This document shows, in pieces, positions 17,544 through 27,139 of a stretch of DNA of 36,133 nucleotides. The stretch is from a candidate division SR1 bacterium. Its GTDB lineage: Bacteria; Patescibacteriota; Gracilibacteria; Absconditabacterales; Absconditicoccaceae. The position numbers and the translations under genes are program-made. Positions within the stretch are counted from its first letter, which is position 1. Every line of letters begins with the position of its first letter. Where the stretch lies: contig JAPLUV010000022.1 in NCBI GenBank assembly GCA_026397395.1, positions 12,226 to 48,358 of the forward strand, given 5' to 3'. The notes beneath the pieces were generated by a model. It saw only the letters and a list, made by a program, of their open reading frames with translations, was not told the DNA's origin and did no database searches.

Positions 17544-18161
17544 ATGTCCATTGAAGTAAAACCAGAACATCTAGAAGCCGTAAACAAAGTTGGTTCTTTG
17601 GTAGAAGGATCGAATACGGATGATATCGTAAGATATATAGATAAGTTCAATAAAAGTAACTCATGAGAAAAATTGAGACAAGCATTCAATAAATTTTCAG
17701 AAAAAGACAAAATGGCATTATACAAAAATGGTTCTCCTACATTGTTTAACCTATCCGTAGGACAATGACTCTATGGTCAGGCAAAAGCTTTGTTCGCGTA
17801 TGAATCAGGGAAGTTAAAAGCTACAGGCAAAGAAATGTCTCTTGTGTATAGATTTCTCGTACATATGAATATTCTAGATAATCCAGGAATACCCAAAGAG
17901 GAATTGATGCAAAATATCAAAGAGGATGCAAAAAACACCAGAGTCTTTATGAATGTCCTCCAAGGAGTGATCGCTGTTGTTGCTCCCGAAGCATTAGAAC
18001 TAGTGACTTCACTCAAGGCAGTGGTCAAAACGCTTTCTGTCAAAGCAGAAGAAATAGCACAGAAACAAACAAAAGAAAATCCAGAAACTATTGTTGAGAA
18101 CCAAACAAAAAAAGATTTACAACAAAGCTTTGATACTATATCATCTGCAAAAGCAGCGTAA
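17544..18161 (+). CDS. Unknown 205-aa protein inside the RuBisCO/AMP cluster
   Basis: Not recognised. The product is mostly helical and soluble: MSIEVKPEHLEAVNKVGSLV, then RQAFNKFSEKDKMALYKNG, a hydrophobic segment MNVLQGVIAVVAPEALELV (about residues 132-155) and a Lys/Gln-rich tail. Two Gly codons are TGA (near 17664 and 17766). It lies 85 nt after rbcL and 36 nt before AMP phosphorylase on the same strand, so it is probably co-transcribed. The context suggests a link to RuBisCO or the AMP pathway, but nothing in the sequence proves it. An upstream in-frame ATG at 17469 was not used because it would include the GC-rich hairpin; 17544 starts the hydrophilic helix. Confidence 0.75.
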
Positions 18162-18197
18162 CTATAGTAGTCATTTTTTATTCATCATCGTATCGCT

Positions 18198-19736
18198 ATG
18201 AAGACCACAAAACCTAATCCCGTATCACATGTATTCCACGCCAAGACCAAAATTATTGACCTCGAAGAGGGTGGTGAATTAATAATTCGGCTCAATGAAA
18301 ATGAAGCTATAGAGTATGGTATCGCGCCAATGGATAAAGTATCTCTCATCTATGAAGGCAAAGAATATGTGCTAGATGCAAATCTTACTCATAGATATAT
18401 CGATGCTCACGAGGTAGGTATTCCCAAAGATGTAGCACAAAAATATGGAATACAGGCCGGAGAAAAAGTTCAGGTTCATTTTACTCAGACAAGTTCTGTG
18501 GCATTAGATGCGCTCAAAAGAGTGATAAAAGGAAAAAGAGATACTAAATTTACACAAAAAGATATCGAAGCAATTATGAAAGATATTTCTACCAATCGTT
18601 TTACAGATACACTGATTACGTATTTCTCAGCGCTAGGATTTTTCCGTGATTCGAGTGATAAAGAAATGTATCGAATGGCAAAAGCTATGGCAGAAGCAGG
18701 AGAAATGTTGCATCGAGATGGTATCGTAGCAGATAAGCATTGTATGTGAGGCGTGCCTTGAAATGAAACAACGATGATTATGATCCCGTTGCTTGCATCA
18801 CTCGGAATCAAAATGCCCAAAACATTTTCCAAGGCGATTACTACGCCAGCAGCGACAGGGGAGTGTGTAAGCGTATTGATGGATATCTCATTTAGTAAAC
18901 CAGAAATCGAAGCATTAGTCAAAAAAAATAATACCTGCCTTGTTCGAGGTGGCGGTTTAGACCTAGCTCCAGCCGATGAAAAATTAATTAAAGTTGCCTA
19001 TCCATTATCTATGCAATCCTATCCAAGAACCATCGTCAGTATTATGGCCAAAAAATATGCCATGGGAATTAATCATTCACTTATTGATATTCCTGTATGA
19101 CCAACAGCCAAAGTGCCAGATATGAAAACAGCTAAACGATTAAAGAAAAGATATGAATACGTAGGAAAAAAACTCTGAATGAAAGTTCACGTGGAGATTA
19201 CGGATGCTTTGCAGCCTATCGGAGCTGGAGTTGGAGCTGTTCTGCAAGTGAGAGAAGTCTTGCGTGTCTTACAACAGCATCCAAGTAGACCAAGTGATCT
19301 AGAGGTCAAAGCTATTCATCTTGCAAGTAAAATTATTGAACTTGTCGGTATGGCCAAAGGCAAAGAAGCAGTAAAATTAGCCTATGGGCAACTAGTCTCT
19401 GGAGAAGCACGAAAAAAGATGCAAACCATTATTGCTGCGCAACATGGTAAAAATCCACATATCAAATCTGAGGATTTAGATCTAGCAGATCATAGCAAAG
19501 ATATCCTTGTTTCACAAACAGGTAAGGTAAAAGGTATTGATATGAAAGCACTCAATTTACTCGCAAGAACACTCGGCGCGCCACTAGATCTCAAGGCAGG
19601 CGTGTTTTTACATCACAAGCTTGGCGCGCAAGTCAAGAAAGGTGAAAAGTTATTTACTATTTACGCTGAAGAAAAAGCTAAGATAGATCTAGCAGTAGAA
19701 TTTTTAAAAGAAAAGGACATATATATTATCAAATAA
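18198..19736 (+). CDS. deoA: AMP phosphorylase
   Basis: 512 aa. Phosphorolyses AMP (and CMP/UMP in characterised archaeal enzymes) to free base and ribose-1,5-bisphosphate. Compared with thymidine phosphorylase (about 440 aa) it has the extra N-terminal domain of about 90 residues typical of AMP phosphorylases (KTKIIDLEEGGELIIRLNEN). The nucleoside-phosphorylase core has MAEAGEMLHRDGIVADKHCM followed by GGVPGNETTM, where the phosphate-binding glycines are TGA (18747 and 18759). Further core blocks are TPAATGECVSVL and GGGLDLAPADEKLI. The C-terminal domain has GVFLHHKLGAQVKKGEKLFT. Without recoding the enzyme breaks exactly at its phosphate site. Clustering with the isomerase and RuBisCO completes the AMP-to-3-phosphoglycerate route. 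Confidence 0.92.
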
Positions 19737-19747
19737 GCTTCGTAGGG

Positions 19748-19785
19748 AACGGTTTTAAATTTACCCCGGACCGCCGGGGCAGTTC
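19748..19785. repeat. Nested hairpin after AMP phosphorylase
   Basis: Outer GGAAC / GTTCC and inner CCCCGG / CCGGGG pairs. It lies between AMP phosphorylase and pyruvate kinase and may reduce readthrough or stabilise a 3' end; no T-run follows. Confidence 0.5.
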
Positions 19786-19786
19786 C

Positions 19787-19817
19787 TTACAAAAACATCC
19801 AATACTCTTTATATAAT
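19787..19817 (+). promoter_or_regulatory. Possible promoter of pyruvate kinase
   Basis: TTACAA 19787-19792, 17-nt spacer, TATATA overlapping TATAAT (19810-19817). The ATG is only 11 nt after the -10, so the mRNA would be nearly leaderless. Confidence 0.4.
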
Positions 19818-19827
19818 AATATGTTTA

Positions 19828-20832
19828 ATGACCGGAATCATCGCAACACTCTGACCAGCAAGCGCCAACAAAGATATGCTGATAAAACTGCATCAAGCAG
19901 GAGTTACTATTTTTCGTTTCAACTTTGCTCATGAAAGTTTCGAATCGGCGACCAAAACAATGTCTCTCATTCGTGAAATAGAAAAAGAATGATGAGTCAA
20001 AATTCATACCTTATTAGATGCTGAATGACCTGGCATTAGAACTGGTGTCTTGAAAACTAATATTGATTACAAAACAGGCGAACAATTCAAGATCTACGTT
20101 GATGGAAAACAGCACGAAAGTAAAAGTCTGTTGTGTGATTATATTCATTTACCAGATGATGTAAAAGTTGGAGGAATTATGAAGATTGACGCAGGATTAT
20201 TTAAAGTCAAAATCTTGGAAACGCATCCAGAGTATATTTCAGTTGAGGCACAAAACGATTTTTCAGTCTGATCGAGAAGACATATTAATCTGCCTGGAGT
20301 CCACGTTCATCTCCCCAGTTTCACGGACAAAGACAAAAAGGATGTGCTGTTTGCTATCCAATCGAACTTTGATTTTGTTGCACTAAGTTTCGTAAGATCA
20401 GCCGATGATATGATTGAACTCAGAAAATTTTTGAACGACAATGGATGATCTCACATTAAGACAATCGCTAAAATTGAAAATGAAGAAGGCATAACAAACG
20501 TTTCAGAAATTGCTGCAGCAAGTGATATGATTATGGTAGCGAGAGGTGATTTGTGAACCGAGTTGCCGATAGAAAATATTCCTCTCTATCAGATAGAAAT
20601 TATCCAAAAAACTAAATTGCAAAATAAAAAAGTTATTGTCGCAACCGAAATGTTGGAATCCATGATACACAATCCATCGCCTACGAGAGCAGAAGTAAAC
20701 GATGTCTTTTATGCAGAAATTGAATGAGCTGATTATGTTATGCTGTCATGAGAAACAGCAGTCGGCGAGCATCCTGTAGAATGTGTAGATATGATGAAAA
20801 AAATAATAGATTCAGCAGAAAAATATATGTAA
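19828..20832 (+). CDS. pyk: Pyruvate kinase, short form without C-terminal domain
   Basis: 334 aa against about 470 in typical enzymes. Transfers phosphate from phosphoenolpyruvate to ADP. Motifs run in order: IIATLGPAS (TGA Gly), FRFNFAH, LLDAEGPGIRTG, a B-domain (FKIYVDGKQ...[12 protein letters not shown]), [23 protein letters not shown] with the catalytic Lys, [14 protein letters not shown], and [20 protein letters not shown]. It stops after the last barrel helix, so the C-terminal domain that carries allosteric effector sites is absent. About ten TGA codons occur, several in catalytic loops (RGDLG, MLSGETAVGE). It would produce ATP from the 3-phosphoglycerate made by RuBisCO. Confidence 0.93.
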
Positions 20833-20856
20833 TTTATCCATATAAATATTCATATT

Positions 20857-21681
20857 ATGGAAGAAGAAGTTTTAGAAAAAGATTACGCTCTAGTTGTCTG
20901 AACATGAACAAGCAAAATAGGCCAATCAATTGCAAACAGTTTGGCTGATACTTTCGAAGTAATAAAAACATCCAAAGACTCGTTGGATATGACAAAATTA
21001 AATATTCTAGATGTTCAATCTATACAGGATTTTGTACAGAATTATGTAGAAAGATACGGGAAAAACCCGCTCAAAGTTGTCTTTCTTAACAGTGGAATGA
21101 TGAACGTATGATCTACTATAACTCGTTCTAATTTTTACCGTAGATCAAATAATTGAGATCCTGAAATCAATATTCATTTATATAATATAGTACTCTTAGA
21201 AAGATTACAAATGGCATGAATCATAAATGAAGAAACTAAAGTAATCTATAATGCAACAATTCAGATTATTGACGAGAAAAAATGATATGAAGACTATGCA
21301 TATATGAAAAGATTAGTAAGTAATTTATTGATAAATGACGATCGTTGGGATGCAACTGTATTATGCTCATCGCTTGTAGAATGAACAACAATGGAAACTA
21401 TTTTTAAAAATAAATTAAACAAAGGGTCGAAAAATGGATTTGAAAAATTTATCAAAAAAAATATGCCATACGGACAACCATCATTAGTTGATGTTGATAA
21501 CGCAGTAGAGCAAATACTTTTACACAAAGAAGAAACCAAAGGAAAGCTAGTATTTCTCGATTGAGGTGCTATTCAAAAAAACAAAAAGGAATCAATAACT
21601 GATGATTTTCTTTTCTATGATAACAAGATAAATAGCCTAATTTCATATGATAAGGCAATTATTCCCTATACCATTTCTTAA
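20857..21681 (+). CDS. Short-chain dehydrogenase/reductase-like protein
   Basis: 274 aa. The N-terminal Rossmann motif ALVVGGTGTSKIGQSIANSL resembles the SDR T-G-x3-G-x-G element (two glycines TGA). A strand VVFLNSGMMNVG matches the NNAG region. ATIQIIDEKKGYEDYAYMKR places a Tyr and Lys five residues apart (Y-A-Y-M-K), a plausible but unproven YxxxK catalytic pair. About eight TGA codons make it invisible in the standard code beyond short fragments. It is 24 nt after pyruvate kinase and may be co-transcribed. Substrate is unknown. Its 3' end overlaps the convergent small gene by 23 nt. Confidence 0.65.
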
Positions 21682-21883
21682 ACTTCTCCCATTGCTCTAT
21701 AAGGTGTTCATAGGCATCGATAAAAAATTGTTTGACATCTTCAGCAATGTGCTGACCATGGTCACCCATATATGATCCTCCGATGATAAATTCCAGGAGG
21801 ATTTTATTTAATTTTTTTTCATATTGTTCAAACATGTCTGGACGGTAGTTAAACGTTTTACGACAAACTGTAGCTAAACGCAT
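21659..21883 (-). CDS. Small hypothetical protein
   Basis: 74 aa from ATG 21883 to TAA 21659. It is rich in aromatic and charged residues (FEQYEKKLNKILLEFIIGGS, then DVKQFFIDAYEHLIEQWEKF), giving an amphipathic helical look typical of real small proteins. No family recognised. A TTG start 21 nt upstream would add seven residues; a shorter start at the Met before FEQYEKK is also possible. It converges on the SDR-like gene with a 23-nt overlap. No terminator separates them. The minus-strand terminator at 21997-22045 lies upstream, so it needs its own promoter. Confidence 0.5.
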   Translation of the reverse strand: MRLATVCRKTFNYRPDMFEQYEKKLNKILLEFIIGGSYMGDHGQHIAEDVKQFFIDAYEHLIEQWEKFKKWYRE

Positions 21884-21996
21884 TGCGACAAACAATAGCT
21901 GCAATTAAGCTATGGTTAGACAACTGTTTGACTACGGCGTGGCTACGGTAGTAATATACAAAAAGACAAAAGTATCAAGCGCAAAAATCTGATAAT

Positions 21997-22045
21997 AAAA
22001 AAACGATCCTCGTCCTTCCAGAAGAAAAAGGAAAGAAGAGGATCG
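21997..22045 (-). terminator. Minus-strand intrinsic terminator
   Basis: Eight-pair stem CGATCCTC / GAGGATCG (22004-22011 and 22038-22045) extended by TTCC/GGAA, followed on the minus strand by seven T (22003-21997). Confidence 0.65.
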
Positions 22046-22445
22046 AATCAGTAAAAAAAGTAAGAACACATCAATAACTTTGTGTCAAGTAACAGCTGTA
22101 AAATTAACAGTTATGAATAATCGCTGTGTGTTGAGCACGGGGTTAACCAGTAATCAGCCGTGTACAGCCAATCAAGTTATTGATGTAATATGCTTATAGA
22201 TATTCACTGGGCAAAGTCAAGTAAGATTCTTCTATAAAAAAATGGTGAGCCTGCAGAAACAGACACCACCATAAAAAGTCACCGCCAAAAATATAGGCAT
22301 GGACATCCTTTGACCAAAGCAGAATGGAAAAGAAGGAGGGCAACCTTTGTGAACCAAGGCTAACAATGAAAGGGTTATAAAAGTGAGAATACCCCAATTT
22401 CTTATAAATATCTCCTCCTAAGAAGCAAGAGAAGTTATTTTATGA
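21997..22445 (-). ncRNA. Candidate structured non-coding RNA (unknown class)
   Basis: No credible protein frame exists in 21905-22500, yet the minus strand shows a complete transcription unit of about 440 nt: promoter (22479-22449), body, and intrinsic terminator (22045-21997). The body holds perfect 13-bp inverted repeats (22068-22080 and 22174-22186) enclosing two nested stems: AGCTGT/ACAGTT (22094-22112), and GCTGT/ACAGC (22123-22168) with CACGG/CCGTG inside. Together they make a three-way junction. I looked for conserved RNase P, tmRNA, SRP and 6S signatures and saw none. A MITE remnant is the alternative. Confidence 0.4.
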
Positions 22446-22448
22446 ATG

Positions 22449-22479
22449 ATTATATAATAAAATAGAGGAATGTCATCAA
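22449..22479 (-). promoter_or_regulatory. Minus-strand promoter for the candidate RNA
   Basis: TTGATG (22479-22474), then TATATA at 17-nt spacing overlapping TATAAT (22454-22449) at 19 nt. Confidence 0.45.
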
Positions 22480-22504
22480 AAAGTAGTCAAAATATCCTAT
22501 TTTT

Positions 22505-22533
22505 TTGATAAACAGAAGCGCTCTGAGTATACT
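22505..22533 (+). promoter_or_regulatory. Promoter of the three-gene unknown module
   Basis: TTGATA 22505-22510, 17-nt spacer, TATACT 22528-22533; the first ATG is at 22566. Confidence 0.6.
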
Positions 22534-22565
22534 TATAATAAGGCTTTTAGTATGATTATATCCAT

Positions 22566-22838
22566 ATGGAACAGAAGAAACAACTTATCATCCAAGTCCT
22601 GAACAAACTCAAGCCGTATCGAACTTTAGCGGAAGGGATTTTGGCATTGGTGGAGAGTCCATATGCAGATGAAAAAAGTCTGGACGGGATAATCAAGTTT
22701 ACCGCCGAAGGGATCAAAAACATCAAAGCAAAACAACAAGGTGACCGAGTTCAGAAGGTGAAAAAGTTAGAACAAAGCCATCACGAGAGAGAAGTACAAG
22801 ATGTGCAAGAAGCTGAAGATTTACTCAAGACAATCTAG
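22566..22838 (+). CDS. Small coiled-coil hypothetical protein, first gene of unknown module
   Basis: 90 aa ending in TAG, no TGA. MEQKKQLIIQVLNKLKPYRT opens a helical domain, and the C-terminal half (about residues 45-90) is highly charged with Lys/Glu/Gln heptad-like spacing, consistent with a coiled coil. No signal peptide or membrane segment. Not recognised. It has the strong promoter at 22505 directly upstream and ends 20 nt before the 1147-aa gene, so it is probably co-transcribed with it. Confidence 0.7.
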   Translation: MEQKKQLIIQVLNKLKPYRTLAEGILALVESPYADEKSLDGIIKFTAEGIKNIKAKQQGDRVQKVKKLEQSHHEREVQDVQEAEDLLKTI

Positions 22839-22858
22839 TGTTTTATTTACCGTAAGGC

Positions 22859-25800
22859 ATGCCAGAAAAAGTATTAGAGCAAATAGACAAACGTCCAAAA
22901 GATCAACAGGTGGATGTAAAGGAGATTCAGGATGCACTGAAGGAATGATTTTTTGATAAACAAGAAAATAGAGATGCTTTGCAAAATGAATTTAACGGAA
23001 AACCAGAACGAGCAATTTCTCAATTAGCAAAATCTTTTGATAATGCTTTACATGTTGCGATATCAGATCTTACTAATAAAATAAAAGCAAATCAAGCACT
23101 TACGCCACAAGATGTTAAACTTTTGAAACTTCATGCTTTGATGGATAGAAAGATGACCTACAAAAACGTAGACTTCTGAAATACGGATTGGACCAAAGAT
23201 GTTACTATATGGCTGTTTGCCACAAATATCAATCCACGTTATCAACAAGTACCATTAGGACAAAAACTCGGAGCAGAGATGTTGGGATCCAAAGACATCC
23301 AAAATGATATACCAACACTCAATAAATCACTTACAGAAACCTATGAGATGATGTGAGATTTTCTTATGAATATCCAAGCGACAATGAAAGCGCCATGATC
23401 TACTGATTATAGATTGAATAATGCTATCATAGATGCTATGTCAAAATTTTTGCAAGACAATCCATTGAAGCCCTGTACCAGTTATGCTGACTATCAAAAA
23501 CAAACAAAGAATATTGCTGACTTCTTCAACGCGGGTATCCATAGCAACGGATTGCTTGATGGGAAAAAGAATCCTGCTTATGAGTATTTCCAAAGAAATG
23601 CATCAGTGTATACGTGATCAATGACCGTCGGTCCCGATATTTGTATTAAATTTTGAAATATGCTCAAGGCTATGGGCAATATAAAATTCATCAAAGACAA
23701 AGAAAGTATTAAATGATCATATTATGATATTACCAGAGAAATGCTGGGGGAAAGCACGCTCTATACATTAAAGCAAGAAGCAAGTCTTGGCTCATTTAGT
23801 CAGTGACAAAACATGGATAAGTTGCAATGGGATGTTTTGAATAGTGAAAAAATGCAACAATATCCAGATCTCAAAATCGTTGCAGATTTTCTCAAAAATA
23901 TGAAAGCTCAATCACAAAAAGAAGGACAGAACGAAATGGATCTTAGCAATCAATTTGATGCATTGATCAGTAAGTTAAACGGCAAAGTACCAACAAATAT
24001 TATTCTGTTTATCAAAAAAGATTTTGCAGAGAAGAAAGAGGATATTCAGAAAGCGATAGACGTCATGACGAGTGGTGAGTCATTAGCAAATCTTGCGACC
24101 ATTGCGGGTATGCAAGTGTTGGGAGAAGTGATGTGACAGCAAAAAACGAAATTATCTGAAGGGGAATTAGTCGTCGCTGGAGAATATTATCTCAAGCATG
24201 GAGAATTCCAGCCAAATATAATGACATTATTTCAAATGCAATCAGGAGGGAAGGAATGACCAGCACTCAAGCAATACGTGCAAGATTTGATAAAAGCAAA
24301 AACCAAAACCAATATTATCAAACAAAGAAATATGGTTATTTACAATAGATTAAGTAGATTCGCACTTACCTCTACTTTATCTAGTGATCCCAAAAGAGCT
24401 GATAAGCTCTACAAAGAAAATCCTTTATTCAAAGTCTATAATAAGGTAGAAGGTATAGGTGATGAATGATGAACATCAGATGCCGATATCCAAAAATGGA
24501 AATCAAAAGCTGATCAAATAGTGGTGAGTATCGCTATCACTGCCTTTTCTGGTGGAGTAGGAAGTGCAGCTGCAGGAGCTCTCTTAGGCTGATTTGAAGC
24601 TGCAGCAACGACAGTGGGATCGAGACTTATTCTCTTCGCTGCTAAGATGATTGTAGAATGAGTGGTATTTCATGCAACCAATACCGTATTGAATGCAGCG
24701 GTCTCATGAGATCGAAAAAATGCAGTAGAAGAGCTTAAAAACCCATCTGCTCGAGCGAGAAGTGTATTGTATATGCTTACCATGAACGGGGTAGGAAGAG
24801 CATTAAACCTATGAATATTGAAGATGTGAGCACCATTACTCAAACAAGGGGTTAACCCAGCCTATTTCGCTGCATTGAGTAAATGATTACAGGTTCCAAT
24901 GGAAGTGGCAGGTATGATGGCAACTGACCAAATCGTTTCACTTACCTTCGATCAAAAGTTCCAAAAAATTACTATGGAGTGAATGATACAAACCATGACC
25001 TTAGTCATCGGATTAAAAATGGCGCACAAGATTGTTCCTATGACACCAGCACAATGAGATATCGCCTCAGACGAGGTGCATGTAACCTGATTGACAGAGA
25101 AAGAATGAGTCGTTACTGATATTAGCTATACACAGAAAGTAATGAAAACGATAGATGCTAAGGTTGATTATTTAGCTAAATTGATGAAGATAAAAAGTGG
25201 CGTAAGATCAAGTGCTGCAACAAATATACTCAATAGTATCGATATCTCTTTGGTAAAAGAACCAGGGAAAGATTATACCAAGCCATTGCAAGAAGTAAAG
25301 AAGACGATAGAACAGTTGCGTCTAGAAGGTAAGTCATCCAAAAACTTGGAAGCTAAATATAATGAGATTGTGGGAAAAACAAGAGGGGAAAAAGAACACA
25401 TATCCACCACTACAGAAATAATCAAAGAAGCTCCAAAAGCAAAAGAAACAAAACAAACTGAAACGGTTTCTCCTGAAAAAGTAAATGAAAATATAATGAA
25501 GGAATCTGAAACTCTAGAAAACGATGTGGCTGCTCTAGGAAAAGATTTAGAAATGTCTACAGAAGATAATACTATAGAAAGTAAAATCCCATTTGCAGAA
25601 AAGGCATCCAAAATGACTTCATTTCTAACAAAGTTAGATACGTATACGGAGTCTATAAAAAAAACTGTTTCAGAAAATAATGTCTTGTGAGAAAAAACAA
25701 CTGCACTTATCAAAAAGAATCTTCAAAATGCAAAAGACATACTTATGTATCGACCTAAAATTATGATGAAAGAAATACATCATATCAAGGGAGACATAAC

Positions 25801-26302
25801 AAAATATACATCTGCTATGAAACGAGAAAATTGATTTTTTCTCAATGCTATTTATACACTAGGAACGCTTCGTGTAGTAGCTCATACAGTGTTAGAGGCT
25901 CAACATAAAATTCATGATCTGGAATTAATACTTCACGGAGAGTATAAATTAGAAGAATCAAAGGGAAAATCTGCTGTGATAGAATCAGTAAATGTAGCTT
26001 TATTTGAATTGGAATGACGTTTGATTAATCTAAATGAAAAAATAAAAATAACAAAGATAGAAAAACTCTTTGAATCCAGAATTAATGGATTGCATGATCT
26101 ATTAAATACTCCCAAGGAATATAAACTTGCATTACATGATATTGTATCAGGTAATCCAAAATTTGGGTACACAGCAGAAGATAAACAGGCAATCAAGGAG
26201 ATAATGAAAAAAATCAATATGGATGAACCAATTAGTAATGCTATCCATACTGAGATATTGAGCCATCTTATAAACAAAGTTCAACCACAAGCACAGCCAT
26301 AG
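22859..26302 (+). CDS. Giant 1147-aa protein of unknown function with a central hydrophobic region
   Basis: Read with UGA as Gly, one frame runs 3444 nt from ATG to TAG through about 25 TGA codons; the longest TGA-free piece is only 182 codons. Residues 1 to about 530 are helical and soluble (PEKVLEQIDKRPKDQQVDVK at the start). About 545-610 is a Gly/Ala-rich hydrophobic stretch (VVSIAITAFSGGVGSAAAGA; LILFAAKMIVEGVVF) that could form two or three membrane helices. About 700-1147 is Lys/Glu-rich and probably coiled coil. No signal peptide, no enzyme motif and no known domain was recognised. The layout, soluble-hydrophobic-coiled coil, is reminiscent of pore-forming toxins, phage tape-measure or large secreted effectors, but this is only analogy. 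Confidence 0.85.
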
Positions 26303-26327
26303 TATTTTACCTTATAAATGTAGACCA

Positions 26328-26843
26328 ATGACAGATGACGAAAAAACATTAGCACCAGATAATGGCGTACCCGCACAGATAGGGGCCATGTCTGATGAAG
26401 CTAAAATGAAGGAAACTCAGAGAGAACTCCTATTTGGTGATTTGAGATCCAACATGAATGTTTCTCAGACAAAAAATATTATCCAAAAAAATGTTCCAGA
26501 AAGATGGCAATCCAGCGTATTTCATTGTATCTGATTTTTCTCTACAACATTGCCAGATGTTGCGCAACAGCTTTTGCAATATGTAGAAACAAATAATATA
26601 GATGGATATATGCAACTCGCCTATGGAAGTATTTCTGAAGCTATAAAGCTACGTCTTCTTAAGACCTATCATATAAACGGAACGACAGCTACGCCAGGAA
26701 AGCAACAAATAGAGGACATGATTGAGGATATACAAGATAAAAAAGAGCTAGCTGATAGCATGAAACCATATATTCGATGAAGTGGACCTACCGTTGCTGT
26801 CTGATTATTACCAGTAGATTGGATAGACATAAATAATATATAA
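26328..26843 (+). CDS. Hypothetical protein, third gene of unknown module
   Basis: 171 aa, ending TAA at 26841. Opens with an acidic, disordered-looking stretch (MTDDEKTLAPDNGVPAQIGA) and continues with helices (LPDVAQQLLQYVETNNIDGY, KQQIEDMIEDIQDKKELADS). Three TGA glycines: after FHCI, after KPYIR, and in TVAVG. No family recognised, no signal peptide. It starts 26 nt after the giant gene and is likely translated from the same mRNA. Confidence 0.7.
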
Positions 26844-26889
26844 TAGAAGAGATCAAAAATATAATTCTCTTATTTCCCCAAAAAAGGAC

Positions 26890-26917
26890 TTGCAATCGTT
26901 CCCCATTTTTCTATAAG
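26890..26917 (+). promoter_or_regulatory. TTGCAA-type promoter of the rplJ operon
   Basis: TTGCAA 26890-26895, 16-nt spacer, TATAAG 26912-26917. Confidence 0.65.
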
Positions 26918-26927
26918 TTGGCTAGAA

Positions 26928-26996
26928 ATACCCAAGACAGTAGGTTGTCCGCCATACCGGACGGACATAAAATACCAATTCCTACCTAGGTTCGCA
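26928..26996 (+). promoter_or_regulatory. L10 leader (ribosomal protein autoregulatory element)
   Basis: CCAAGACAGTAGG (26932-26944) and CCTACCTAGGTTC (26981-26993) match the conserved ends of bacterial L10 leaders (AGACAG..AGG ... CCT.CC.AGG). They bracket a GTCCG/CGGAC hairpin. The element binds the L10-(L7/L12) complex, which then represses its own operon. It lies in the expected place, between promoter and rplJ. Confidence 0.7.
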
Positions 26997-27018
26997 CTAT
27001 ACAAATATTTTTTTGTAT

Positions 27019-27042
27019 GAACCTGGAAAAAGGTTCTTTTTT
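27019..27042 (+). promoter_or_regulatory. Transcription attenuator upstream of rplJ
   Basis: GAACCT (27019-27024) pairs with AGGTTC (27031-27036) and is followed by six T: an intrinsic terminator 98 nt before the rplJ start. The GAACCT arm can instead pair with AGGTTC at 26988-26993 in the L10 leader, giving mutually exclusive folds. Confidence 0.6.
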
Positions 27043-27139
27043 AAAACGAGAAAACGAACAAACGCTTAAACGTTTAATCGCTCAGTCGTTTAGACAGAAC
27101 GAAGCTTATAAACTATTTATCACTTATGTAGAATACAAG

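Noticed and set aside
22194-22397. Minus-strand frame of 67 codons in the gene-less island
   Set aside because: It needs a non-ATG start, is Trp/Cys/His/Phe-rich with little Lys/Glu, unlike every real gene here, and overlaps the proposed structured RNA unit.
21905-22500. RNase P RNA, tmRNA, SRP RNA or 6S RNA
   Set aside because: I looked for the conserved RNase P GAGGAAAGTCC block, the tmRNA tRNA-like ends, and SRP tetraloop regions on both strands and did not see them; a covariance search is still the decisive test.
22859-26302. Decayed pseudogene interpretation of the 1147-aa frame
   Set aside because: All interruptions are TGA, none TAA, TAG or frameshift, and they sit where Gly is plausible; decay would produce all three stops and frameshifts.
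27017-27139. Upstream in-frame start for L10
   Set aside because: It begins inside the attenuator hairpin and would add 41 non-conserved residues; MAITKAKK at 27140 is the canonical L10 start.
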